Assembly: GCA_963754265.1 (NCBI GenBank)
Contig: CAVWFB010000003.1
Span: 124,001-188,000, forward strand
DNA: 64,000 nt
Direction of reading: 5' to 3'
Source: AC-32 sp963754265
Lineage (GTDB): Bacteria; Actinomycetota; Thermoleophilia; Gaiellales; Gaiellaceae
Both the position numbers and the translations under genes were made by a program. Below are positions 28,644-36,316 of the stretch, piece after piece (within the stretch, counting starts at the first letter, position 1; the number at the start of each line of letters is the position of its first letter). The notes beneath the pieces were generated by a model. The model worked only from the letters and a program-made list of their open reading frames with translations, was not told the origin of the DNA and ran no database searches.

Positions 28644-29843
28644 ATGAAGATCCTGGTCGTCGGCACGGGGGGAGTCGGAGCGGCTGTGGCCGCCGTGGCC
28701 CAGCGCCGCGACTTCTTCGAGCGGATCACGTTCGCCGATCTCGATCCCGCCCGTCCTGAAGAGCTCGTCGCGCTTTTCGACGACCCCCGCTTCGTCGCCG
28801 GCCAGGTCGACGCCTCCGACCCCGCCGGCGTCGCGGCGCTGGGACGCGGCGCGGACGTGGTGCTGAACGCGACCGACCCGCGCTTCAACCCCGTGATCTT
28901 CGCTGCGGCCTTCGACTCCGGCTGCACGTACCTGGACATGGCGATGACGCTGTCCGAGCCACATCCTGAGGAGCCCTACTCCAAGCCCGGCGTGAAGCTC
29001 GGAGACGCGCAGTTCGCCGAGCACGAGCGCTGGCAGAAGGCGGGTCTGCTCGCGCTGGTCGGGATCGGGGTAGAGCCCGGCCTCTCCGACGTCTTCGCCC
29101 GCTACGCCGCCGACCACCTCTTCTCCGAGATCGACGAGGTCGCGGTGCGCGACGGCGCGAACCTCGTGGTCGAGGGCTACGAGTTCGCGCCCACCTTCTC
29201 GATCTGGACGACGATCGAGGAGTGCCTCAACCCACCGCTCGTCTGGGAGCGCGAGCGGGGCTTCTTCACGACCGAGCCCTTCTCGGAGCCCGAGGTGTTC
29301 GACTTCCCGGAGGGAATCGGGCCGGTCGAGTGCGTCAACGTGGAGCACGAGGAGGTCGTGCTCGTCCCGCGCGAGGTCGACTGCAAGCGCGTCACCTTCA
29401 AGTACGGCCTCGGCCAGGAGTTCATCGACGTGCTCAGGACGCTGCACAAGCTGGGGCTCGACTCGAAGGAGCCGGTCTCCGTGCGCGGCGCAGAGGTGGC
29501 ACCGCGCGACATGGTGGCGGCGGCGCTCCCCGACCCGGCGACACTCGGCGAGCGCATGCACGGCAAGACCTGCGCCGGCACACTCGTCACCGGGCGGGGC
29601 AAGGACGGCGAGGCGCGGTCGACCTACCTCTACCACGTGTCCGACAACGAGCAGACGATGCGCGAATACGGCGCCCAGGCAGTGGTGCTCCAGACGGCGC
29701 TGAACCCGGTCGTCGCCCTCGAGCTGCTCGCGAACGGCACCTGGAGCGGTGCCGGCGTCCTCGGCCCCGAGGCCTTCGACGCGGTGCCGTTCCTGGATCT
29801 GCTCGCCGAGTACGGCGAGTCGCACGGTCAGATCGAACGATGA
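28644..29843 (+). CDS. saccharopine dehydrogenase-family oxidoreductase
   Basis: 399-residue NAD(P)-binding protein. ILVVGTGGVGAAVAAVA is the Rossmann GxGxxG motif at the N-terminus. VVLNATDPRFNPVIFAAAF and GCTYLDMAMT are typical of lysine-ketoglutarate-reductase/saccharopine dehydrogenases, and GIGVEPGLSDVFARYAADHL starts the C-terminal substrate domain. The enzyme probably makes or cleaves a secondary amine linking two acids, but the group also includes carboxynorspermidine and other dehydrogenases. It follows the S58 gene by 21 nt and its stop overlaps the cyclase start as ATGA. Confidence 0.88.
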   Translation: MKILVVGTGGVGAAVAAVAQRRDFFERITFADLDPARPEELVALFDDPRFVAGQVDASDPAGVAALGRGADVVLNATDPRFNPVIFAAAFDSGCTYLDMAMTLSEPHPEEPYSKPGVKLGDAQFAEHERWQKAGLLALVGIGVEPGLSDVFARYAADHLFSEIDEVAVRDGANLVVEGYEFAPTFSIWTTIEECLNPPLVWERERGFFTTEPFSEPEVFDFPEGIGPVECVNVEHEEVVLVPREVDCKRVTFKYGLGQEFIDVLRTLHKLGLDSKEPVSVRGAEVAPRDMVAAALPDPATLGERMHGKTCAGTLVTGRGKDGEARSTYLYHVSDNEQTMREYGAQAVVLQTALNPVVALELLANGTWSGAGVLGPEAFDAVPFLDLLAEYGESHGQIER

Positions 29844-31216
29844 CCGACACCGCCCGCGCCGCCGTGGACGCGGGAGCGCCGAGGTTGTGGCCCGGCCTTG
29901 CGTTTCTTGTGGGCGCGGGGATGCTCGTGCTCCTGCTCGTGCATCCGGGGTTCGACGAGAGCTGGGAGAACCACCCGGCGCATTTCTGGCTCGTGCTCAC
30001 AGCCGCCTCGCTCAGCGTCGGCCTCGGCTACGCCGTCGGAGCCGCCGCTCGGCGCCGCCGCGACGCCCGCCTCTTCCTGGTCTCGCTCGCCTTCGTCTCG
30101 GCCGCGGCCTTCCTCGGGCTCCACGCGCTCGCCACGCCGGGCGTGCTGCTGGGCAAGAACGCCGGCTTCGAGCTCGCGACGCCGTTCGGGCTCGCGGTCG
30201 CGGGGGTCTTCGCGGCGGCCTCGGGGCTGCCGCTCCGACCCGCGGCGGCCGAGCGCGTGCTGCGCTGGTCGGTGCCGCTGATCGTGGCGCTCTCGGCATT
30301 GCTGGCCGGCTGGGCCGCGGTCTCCCTCTCCGGGGTCGAGCCGCTCGCAGGCGAGCTCGGCGCGGAAGAGCTCGACGGCTGGCAGATCACCCTCGCGGCG
30401 GTGGGAGTCGCCCTCTACGCAACTGCCGCCTTCGGCTACTTCCGCCTCTACCGGCGCCGCCGCGCCCCGTTTCTGCTCGGGGTCGCACTCGCGTTCTCGC
30501 TCCTGGCCGAGGCGATGCTCGTGATCGCGTGGGCCCGGAACTGGCGGGTCTCCTGGTGGGAGTGGCACATGCTGATGCTGATCGCCTTCGTCGCGATCGC
30601 CGTCAGCGCCCGCGGCGAGTGGCACGAGGAGCGCTTCAGCCCGCTCTACCTCGACGAGACGCTCGCGGAGACCCGCGAGGCGAGCATCCTCTTCGCCGAC
30701 CTCCAGGGATTCACGTCGTTCTCGGAGCAGACGCACCCGGCGCGCGTCGCCGCGATGCTGAACGGCTACTTCGGACGGCTGGTGCCGTTGCTGGAGCAGC
30801 ATGGCGGCGTCGTCCACCAGATCGTCGGGGACGCGGTGATGGTGATCTTCAACCAGCGTGGCGACCAGCCGGACCACGCCGCGCTGGCGGCGAGAACGGC
30901 GCTCGAGTTCCAGGCCGCGGCGACCGAGGTGGCGGCGACCCACCCCGACTGGCCACGATTCCGCGCCGCGGTCAACAGCGGCGAGGTCCTCGCAGGCCTC
31001 GTCGGCGGCCCGAGCGGGCATCGCAAGCACGGCGTGGTCGGCGACACCGTCAACCTCGCCGCGCGCCTAGAGGCCGAGGCTCCGGTCGGCAAGGTCGTCG
31101 TCGGCGCCGACACCGCAGCCGCCCTGCCACCCGGCGCGGTGCTCGAGCGGCTCCCCTCCTTGCAGGTCAAGGGCAAGGAGGAGCCGATCGAGGCCTACGT
31201 GCTGCATTCGTTGTGA
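29840..31216 (+). CDS. membrane-bound class III adenylate/guanylate cyclase
   Basis: 458 residues. Seven or so hydrophobic helices (about residues 18-255) form an integral-membrane N-terminal half. The C-terminal cyclase domain (about 275-455) has the first metal Asp in EASILFADLQGFTSFSEQ, the second in HQIVGDAVMVIFNQ, and the Asn/Arg transition-state pair in VVGDTVNLAARLE. No HAMP linker is evident. It should synthesise a cyclic nucleotide at the inner membrane face in response to an unknown signal. The ATG overlaps the saccharopine-dehydrogenase stop (ATGA), an unusual partner. Substrate choice (ATP or GTP) cannot be settled by eye. Confidence 0.9.
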   Translation: MTDTARAAVDAGAPRLWPGLAFLVGAGMLVLLLVHPGFDESWENHPAHFWLVLTAASLSVGLGYAVGAAARRRRDARLFLVSLAFVSAAAFLGLHALATPGVLLGKNAGFELATPFGLAVAGVFAAASGLPLRPAAAERVLRWSVPLIVALSALLAGWAAVSLSGVEPLAGELGAEELDGWQITLAAVGVALYATAAFGYFRLYRRRRAPFLLGVALAFSLLAEAMLVIAWARNWRVSWWEWHMLMLIAFVAIAVSARGEWHEERFSPLYLDETLAETREASILFADLQGFTSFSEQTHPARVAAMLNGYFGRLVPLLEQHGGVVHQIVGDAVMVIFNQRGDQPDHAALAARTALEFQAAATEVAATHPDWPRFRAAVNSGEVLAGLVGGPSGHRKHGVVGDTVNLAARLEAEAPVGKVVVGADTAAALPPGAVLERLPSLQVKGKEEPIEAYVLHSL

Positions 31217-31391
31217 TCCGGCGGCCGGGATCGCGACCCGTGCGCGGAAGGTGTGTGCACTAAGGCGAACGACGCGAAGGGGCAGGCGCCTCCATGCGTT
31301 CGTCGCGCTCACCTTCGGGGTCTCCGTTCCCCTGACGCGAAGGTCGCGTTCCCGGCCGGCATGCGGGAGATACACCTCCAGCTCGAGCTGG

Positions 31392-32105
31392 TCACGGCTC
31401 CAGCGACCGGGCCAGCGCGAGCGCGCGGCTCAGCGGGATCCGCGCCTCGAGGCGATACCCCGTCCGGCCCTGCTGCCAGAGCAGCACGTTCCCGGCCAGG
31501 CGGCCGTCGCGCTCGTACTCGACGTCGTCCGCGCCGCGATAGAAGACCGCGTGATCGCCGCCCGTGAGCCAGAGCGCGTCCACGCCGTGGACGTCGGCGA
31601 TCTCGGTGCTCGTGCCCGGCCCCAGCAGCTTGTAGAAGAAGATGTGGTTCGACCGCCATTCGGTCAGGACGAGGCTGCTGCCGTACACCGCGGTCACCGC
31701 CACCCCGCCCGCGCCGTCGCGATCGACGAAGACCCGGCTCGGCTTCCCGACGCCCTTCGGAAGACGTAGCGCGAATCTCGCCTCCCGCCTTGCCTCGTCG
31801 AGCGACACTCGCCGCCCCAGGTCGAACGCGGAGATTCGCGCGCTCGGCGGGAGCTTCTCGACCCGCTCGACGTGGACGCCGGGGATGAAGTCGAACCAGT
31901 CGCGGAACGCGCTTCGCGCCGAGGGAGAGAACACCGCCGTCAGCGCAACCGCCAACGCGGCCAGCGCAACGGCGAGGCCTACCTTCGGCCACGGACGGCC
32001 GCGGCGGCCAGGGAGGTCGCGGACGACCGACTCGCGGAGGCTCGGCGTCGGCGGGAACGGGTACGCGCCCACCGCGGCCTCGAGCCGCTGCTCGAGCTCG
32101 GTCAC
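31392..32105 (-). CDS. probable membrane anti-sigma factor
   Basis: 237 residues: a short cytoplasmic N-terminus, one membrane helix (VGLAVALAALAVALTAVF, residues 42-59) and a C-terminal extracytoplasmic domain of about 170 residues with beta-rich sequence (VRLPKG-type start RLPKGVGKPSRVFVDRDG, then TAVYGSSLVLTEWRSN). This topology and the 4-nt ATGA overlap with the ECF sigma gene identify it as the cognate anti-sigma by position. No zinc-binding HxxxCxxC motif is present, so it is not a ZAS-type anti-sigma. The outer domain resembles DUF4367-like sensor domains only loosely. Confidence 0.75.
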   Translation of the reverse strand: MTELEQRLEAAVGAYPFPPTPSLRESVVRDLPGRRGRPWPKVGLAVALAALAVALTAVFSPSARSAFRDWFDFIPGVHVERVEKLPPSARISAFDLGRRVSLDEARREARFALRLPKGVGKPSRVFVDRDGAGGVAVTAVYGSSLVLTEWRSNHIFFYKLLGPGTSTEIADVHGVDALWLTGGDHAVFYRGADDVEYERDGRLAGNVLLWQQGRTGYRLEARIPLSRALALARSLEP

Positions 32106-32659
32106 GCCGGTCCCTCCAGCTCCACTCGCAGCCGCTCCAGTGCGCGAAAGACGCGCATCTTGACCGCGCCGCGGCGAACTCCGAGCGCCGCCGCGGCCTC
32201 CTCGTCGGTGAGTCCGAGGAAGAAGCGCCCGATCACCGCGAGCCGCTCATCCGGACGCAGGGCTGCGATAGCGGCGAAGAGCTCCTCGCGCTGCTCGAGC
32301 TCGAGGACTGCCGCCTCGGGCGGCGGGGCCGCGCCGCCCGAGACATCTGCGCCCGCCACACGTCTCGTGAGCCCCTCCCGGCGGGACCTCGCCCGCACCC
32401 GGTTCCGCGCCTCGTTGCCGACGATGCGCAGCAGCCAGGGCCGAAACGGCGAGCCGCGCCGGAAGCGCCCCAGCGCGCGGTATGCCTTCACGAACCCGTC
32501 CTGGGCGGCTTCCTCGGCCTCCGCGGCGTCGTGGAGCACCGCGTAGGCGACCCGGAAGGCGATGTGTTCGTGCATCTCGACGAGCGCTCCATACGCTCCC
32601 TCGTCACCTCCACGCGCGAGATCGAGGAGCTCTGACTCCGGCAGCGGTCGGCCCACCAC
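32102..32659 (-). CDS. ECF-type RNA polymerase sigma-70 factor
   Basis: 185 residues. Region 2 includes AEEAAQDGFVKAYRALGRFR and FRPWLLRIVGNEARNRVR. Region 4 includes LRPDERLAVIGRFFLGLTDE and the recognition helix AAALGVRRGAVKMRVFRALE. It directs RNA polymerase to its own promoters when released by the anti-sigma encoded immediately downstream (ATGA overlap). The GTG at 32659 is preceded by GAGGAGG. Targets are unknown; the neighbouring M14 peptidase is on the same strand upstream. Confidence 0.92.
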   Translation of the reverse strand: MVGRPLPESELLDLARGGDEGAYGALVEMHEHIAFRVAYAVLHDAAEAEEAAQDGFVKAYRALGRFRRGSPFRPWLLRIVGNEARNRVRARSRREGLTRRVAGADVSGGAAPPPEAAVLELEQREELFAAIAALRPDERLAVIGRFFLGLTDEEAAAALGVRRGAVKMRVFRALERLRVELEGPA

Positions 32660-32694
32660 TCGCCTCCTCTACACCGCCGGGAGGAGCGCGGTAA

Positions 32695-33384
32695 CTACCT
32701 CGCCACCTCGCGCACGGCCCGGGCGAGCCGAGCGGCCGCTCTCGGCGACAGCCGCCCGGCCGGAAGCTCGACCACGAAGGCGGTCGTCCCGGCGATCGTT
32801 GCGTTCGACCAGCCGGTCGCCGTGCCCGGATAACGGGGCAGCCAGCCGGCCCTGAGACCGGCCAGTCGTGCGAAGCGGCGCTGCAGGCCGAGGTTCCCGG
32901 CGGTGAGGACGACCATGTTCAGGTGCTGGTGGAACCAGATCGTGACCTTCGGGCGCAGGCGCAGGATCAGGCTCATCGCGATGCGGGTCTCGCGTTCCGA
33001 GCCCGGTCCGGCGCCCGAGAAGTTGACGCCGCCGAGCGACCGCCAGCGCCAGGGGAAGTTGCGGTTCAGGTCGACTCCGCGCGCGTTGCCGCGCGTCCCC
33101 GCAGCGAGCCCGTCGGGGTTTGCGTCCGGAACGAGCCACAGGTCGACGCCGGCGAGCGGGCCGAGACGACGCAGCCGGTCGAGGATGGCGATCCCGGCGC
33201 ACTCGTTGCCGTGGATGCAGCCGACGACGAGCACCTTGCGCGCGCTGCTCGGATCGCCGAGCTCGTAGGCGGCGATCGGCCGACCCTGGAGCGAACGACC
33301 GACGACGACCCTGCGCACCCCGGCGCTCGAGGCCGCCGCTCCGGCGAGCAGCAGCGCGAGCGAGAGAAGGGCCAGGAAGCGCAC
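32695..33384 (-). CDS. secreted M14-family zinc carboxypeptidase (MpaA-like)
   Basis: 229 residues with a signal peptide (LALLSLALLLAGAAASS). The M14 zinc site is visible: GCIHGNECAG supplies H58 and E61, TIWFHQHLN the third His, and AFVVELPAG the catalytic Glu. NARGVDLNRNFPWRW is the substrate-binding NxxRxxDLNRNFP motif. The closest described bacterial relatives are murein tripeptide amidase MpaA and other short M14 proteins acting on peptidoglycan peptides. It is 35 nt upstream of the sigma gene on the same strand and divergent from the methylamine-dehydrogenase-like cluster, starts 26 nt apart. Confidence 0.88.
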   Translation of the reverse strand: MRFLALLSLALLLAGAAASSAGVRRVVVGRSLQGRPIAAYELGDPSSARKVLVVGCIHGNECAGIAILDRLRRLGPLAGVDLWLVPDANPDGLAAGTRGNARGVDLNRNFPWRWRSLGGVNFSGAGPGSERETRIAMSLILRLRPKVTIWFHQHLNMVVLTAGNLGLQRRFARLAGLRAGWLPRYPGTATGWSNATIAGTTAFVVELPAGRLSPRAAARLARAVREVAR

Positions 33385-33410
33385 GGGCGCTATGTATCCT
33401 CACTGCCCCG

Positions 33411-34280
33411 TTGACGGTCGTGGGTCTCCTTCGGTTCCTCCTGGCCGCGGTGCTGCTGGCTTCAGCCGTGGCGAAGCTCGCCGCGGGCCGCTCCGGCCGC
33501 GAGGCGCTCCGCTCGTACGGGCTCGAGTCCGCGCGAGCACGCGACGCCCTCTGGGGCGGAGTGATCGCCGCGGAGACCGCCGTCGCGGTCGGGCTCGCGG
33601 CCGACGTCCCGGGCGCCGCCGGAGCGGCCGCGACCTTGCTCGGGATCTTCGCGCTTGCGCTGGCGGTCGCGATTCGCCGCGGCCGGGCGGGCGCGCCCTG
33701 CGGATGCTTCGGCGCCGGGTCGCGGATCGGCTGGCCCGCCCTCGCCCGGACGGCGTTCCTGGCAGTGGTCGCCGCCGCCCTCGTCTTCCTCCCGGACACG
33801 AAACCCTCGACCGAGGCGTGGCTCGGCATCGGCCTGGCCGTGGCGCTGGTCGGGCTGGCCGCACTCTCCGTGGGCCTGCTCGCACTGGCCCGGGAGCTCG
33901 GGGAGCTTCGCCTCGCGATCGCGCCGCAGGCCGCGCTCTCGCTGGACCACGAGGGGCCGGAGGTCGGCGGGCGCGTCGCCCTGATCCAGCGCTTCGAAGG
34001 CCGAGCGCCGTTCGCAATCGCGGTCTTCACCTCCGCGGGCTGCGCGCTCTGCCGGGCACTCGAGCCCTCGCTGCGGCTGGTGGCCAACGATCCCGAGGTG
34101 GAGCTCGAGCTCTTCGACGAGGAGGTCGACGCCGAGGCCTGGTCGTCGCTGGCGATACCTGGCAGCCCGTATGCGGTCGTGCTCGGCCGGGACGGCGAGG
34201 TGCTCGCAAAGGGCACGTTCAACTCGCTGTTCCAGCTGGAGAGTCTCATCGCGCACGCGACCGGGCCCGTGGGTGCCTGA
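33411..34280 (+). CDS. MauE-like membrane domain fused to thioredoxin-like domain
   Basis: 289 residues. The N-terminal half has about five hydrophobic helices of the MauE/DoxX type, with the short Cys motif PCGCFG in a loop. The C-terminal half is a thioredoxin fold with FTSAGCALCRALEPSLR, where CALC is the likely redox pair. In methylotrophs MauE and MauD mature the many disulfides of the methylamine dehydrogenase light chain. Here both functions appear fused. The start is TTG 33411 or GTG 33420. Its stop overlaps the next gene by 8 nt, and the next gene encodes a Cys-rich light-chain-like protein, so the relation to its client is clear from position. Confidence 0.82.
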   Translation: MTVVGLLRFLLAAVLLASAVAKLAAGRSGREALRSYGLESARARDALWGGVIAAETAVAVGLAADVPGAAGAAATLLGIFALALAVAIRRGRAGAPCGCFGAGSRIGWPALARTAFLAVVAAALVFLPDTKPSTEAWLGIGLAVALVGLAALSVGLLALARELGELRLAIAPQAALSLDHEGPEVGGRVALIQRFEGRAPFAIAVFTSAGCALCRALEPSLRLVANDPEVELELFDEEVDAEAWSSLAIPGSPYAVVLGRDGEVLAKGTFNSLFQLESLIAHATGPVGA

Positions 34281-34842
34281 GCTGAGCCTCAGCGAGGCCG
34301 TCGCCGCGTCGACCTCGCGCCGAGGGTTCCTCGCGCGGGCGGGGCGGCTGCTCCTCGGCGTCAGCGGCGGGGGCTTCCTGGCCGCCGCCCTGCGCGCCCA
34401 GAAGGCCGAGGCCTACCACTTCTGCGGCCACATCTACACGACCGGCTCGTGCCCCCACCCTGTCGGCCTGCCCAGGATCGACCGCAACGGCTTTCCGCTG
34501 CGGGCTGTGGACGGGAAGCCCGTCGACGACCTCGGGCGGCAAATCGACGCGGTCGGCCGGCCCGTGGATCCCCGCGGCGAGCTGCTGCGCGATCCGGACG
34601 GAAACCCGCTCCCGCCGGCGCCGCGCACGCGCGTCTGCACGGCGGCCGGACGCGAGTTCGGCTTCCGCCCCCAGATCGACGGCGCCTGGTACCGGTGCTG
34701 CAACGGCCACGTGCGCAAGCTCGTCGACTGCTGCGGCGCCGTCCGGAACCGGATCAACGGCGATGCCGCGCTCACCGGCTACTGCTACAGCGGCCGGCGG
34801 GTGTTCTGCGTCATGTACTACGACACGAAGATCAAGTGCTGA
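34273..34842 (+). CDS. Tat-exported Cys-rich methylamine-dehydrogenase light-chain-like protein
   Basis: 189 residues. A twin-arginine signal (TSRRGFLARAG, Arg16-Arg17) and hydrophobic segment direct folded export. The mature part has ten cysteines, including YRCCNGHVRKLVDCCGA and GYCYSGRRVFCVMYY, a density and spacing reminiscent of the MauA light chain. Only one Trp is present (GAWYRCC), so a tryptophan tryptophylquinone cofactor, which needs two, cannot form. No large-subunit gene lies nearby. It may be a structural or electron-transfer relative that keeps the disulfide scaffold but not the cofactor. Function unknown. Start GTG 34273 overlaps the MauE-like gene. Confidence 0.75.
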   Translation: MPELSLSEAVAASTSRRGFLARAGRLLLGVSGGGFLAAALRAQKAEAYHFCGHIYTTGSCPHPVGLPRIDRNGFPLRAVDGKPVDDLGRQIDAVGRPVDPRGELLRDPDGNPLPPAPRTRVCTAAGREFGFRPQIDGAWYRCCNGHVRKLVDCCGAVRNRINGDAALTGYCYSGRRVFCVMYYDTKIKC

Positions 34843-36267
34843 CCGCCGCGCTGTCGCTGACAGGCCTGCTCGTCGGCCTCGCGGGCGCCTGGTCGCCCTG
34901 AAGCCTCTCCATGGTCGGCACCGTGGGTGCCGCTCGCCAGGACGGACGACGGGCCTTCGCGCTGACGGCGGCGAGCATTCGCGACCGGGCTCGCGCTCGG
35001 CGCGACGCTCGTCTTCGGGGCTCTCGGCCTGCTCGGTGAGACCGTGCACTCGCGCGTCCTCGTCGTCTCCGCCGTAGCGGTCGCCGCCGCGGCGATCCTG
35101 AGCGACGCGGCCGGCCTGCGTGTCCGGCCGCAGATTCGCTTCCAGGTGCCCGAGCGCTGGCGCCGGACCATGCCTCTGCCCCAGGCGCTCTTCCTCTACG
35201 GCCTTCTGCTCGGAGCCGGCCTCACCACGTACGTGCCCGCGACCGCCGCCTGGGCGCTCCCCGCGCTCGGGCTCGCGGTCGGCGACGTTGCGGCGTCGCT
35301 CGCAATCGGGCTCGGCTTCGCCGTCGGGCGCGCGCTGCCGGTGCTGCTGCTCGCGGTGCGGGGCGAGGAGACGGCCCTCGCCGAGCGGCCGCAGGGGCTG
35401 CGCGCGCTGCGCGTGCTGATCGCCGCCTCGCTCGTGCTGGCGCTGGCCGCGGGCGAAGCGAGGGCCGCGGTCACGGTCGCCACGACGGGGGTCGACCCGA
35501 GCGCCGCCGACGTCGAGCTCGCCTGGCAGCAGCCGGGCGTCGGCGGCTTCCTGCTCCGGAACGGGGTCAAGACTCGGCTTCCGGGGAACGACCCGGCGAT
35601 CGGCGGCGCGCTCGTGGCCTGGCACGACGGCCCGAACGTCACCGTCGCCTCCCGCGACACGCTCACGCCGATGCTCCAGGAGCCGCTCGCGGGCGTCCAG
35701 AAGCTCGCGCTCACGGACCGCTGGCTCGTCTGGCGCAGCGGTTTGCAGATCCGCGTCCAGCCGTTGAGCGACCCGACCCGAAGCGCACTCGTGGTCAAGG
35801 CCAAGCGGTTCGCTGAGCTCGGCCGGCCGGCGCTCGACGGCGATCTCGTCGTCTACCACTACGCCACTCCCTCCGGCAGCTGGCTGACGACCGTGAACGT
35901 CGCCACCGGAGCCAGGGACCGGGTGCGCTACGCGAAGGACGCGCAGCTGCTCAACCCCTCCCTGCTCGGCGGGAGCCTCCTCTACGTACGCACCTCACGC
36001 TGCGCGCAGGAGCTGCGCCTCGGCCCGCTGCACGGCGGCAAGGAGCGCGTGCTCTACAAGCTCCCGCCGCTCGCCGGCCAGGACCGCGGGCACGAGCCGG
36101 GCCACACGGAGCAAGGCGAGCGCCTGCCCTGCCCGCACCGGCCGAAGCCGACCACGCGGATCCTCTGGACGACCGCCCTCTCGGCCACGACCGCGTACGT
36201 GACGATCCTGCGTCCCCGAAGGGGCGGCAGGACAACACCTACCCTGATCGCCGTGGCCCGGAGATAA
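34836..36267 (+). CDS. CcdA/DsbD-like membrane domain plus extracytoplasmic beta-propeller, with in-frame TGA and a frameshift
   Basis: About 476 residues if the frame is repaired. The N-terminal part has six or more hydrophobic helices resembling a thiol-disulfide transmembrane transporter. It begins ALSLTGLLVGLAGAWSP, where a Cys is expected, but the next codon is TGA (34899-34901), followed in frame by SLSMVGTVGA. One extra base at about 34974 then shifts the frame, and AFATGLALGATLVFGALG continues it. The C-terminal 250 residues form a secreted propeller (GGALVAWHDGPNVTVAS, DRWLVWRSGLQIRV). GTG at 34836 overlaps the previous stop. Position suggests it feeds electrons to the MauE-thioredoxin protein. 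Whether the TGA is read as selenocysteine, is an error or marks a dead gene is unresolved. Confidence 0.62.
34899..34932 (+). other. in-frame TGA with downstream stem-loop (possible bacterial SECIS, unproved)
   Basis: The TGA sits where the WSP-Cys motif of the CcdA-like domain would have its Cys. Fourteen bases later a 6-bp stem CGGCAC/GTGCCG closes the 5-nt loop CGTGG. Spacing, stem and a G in the first two loop bases fit the general form of bacterial SECIS elements. In DNA this GC-rich, a stem of this size occurs by chance, and no selA/selB/selC gene is in the window. Confidence 0.3.
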
Positions 36268-36272
36268 GAGAT

Positions 36273-36300
36273 GGAGGGCCGCTGCGGCGTGCGGCCCTCC
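36273..36300. terminator. bidirectional terminator hairpin
   Basis: GGAGGGCCGC (36273-36282) pairs perfectly with GCGGCCCTCC (36291-36300) around an 8-nt loop. It lies in the 49-nt gap between two convergent genes and would serve both strands. Confidence 0.75.
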
Positions 36301-36316
36301 ACGCTTCCCTACCCGA

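Noticed and set aside
34839..34842. Another CTGA overlap at the start of the CcdA-like gene
   Set aside because: A GTG three bases earlier in the same frame (34836) is a normal start, so CTG use need not be invoked.
34273..34842. Calling the Cys-rich Tat protein a genuine methylamine dehydrogenase light chain (mauA)
   Set aside because: It has only one Trp where two are required for the TTQ cofactor, and there is no large-subunit gene.
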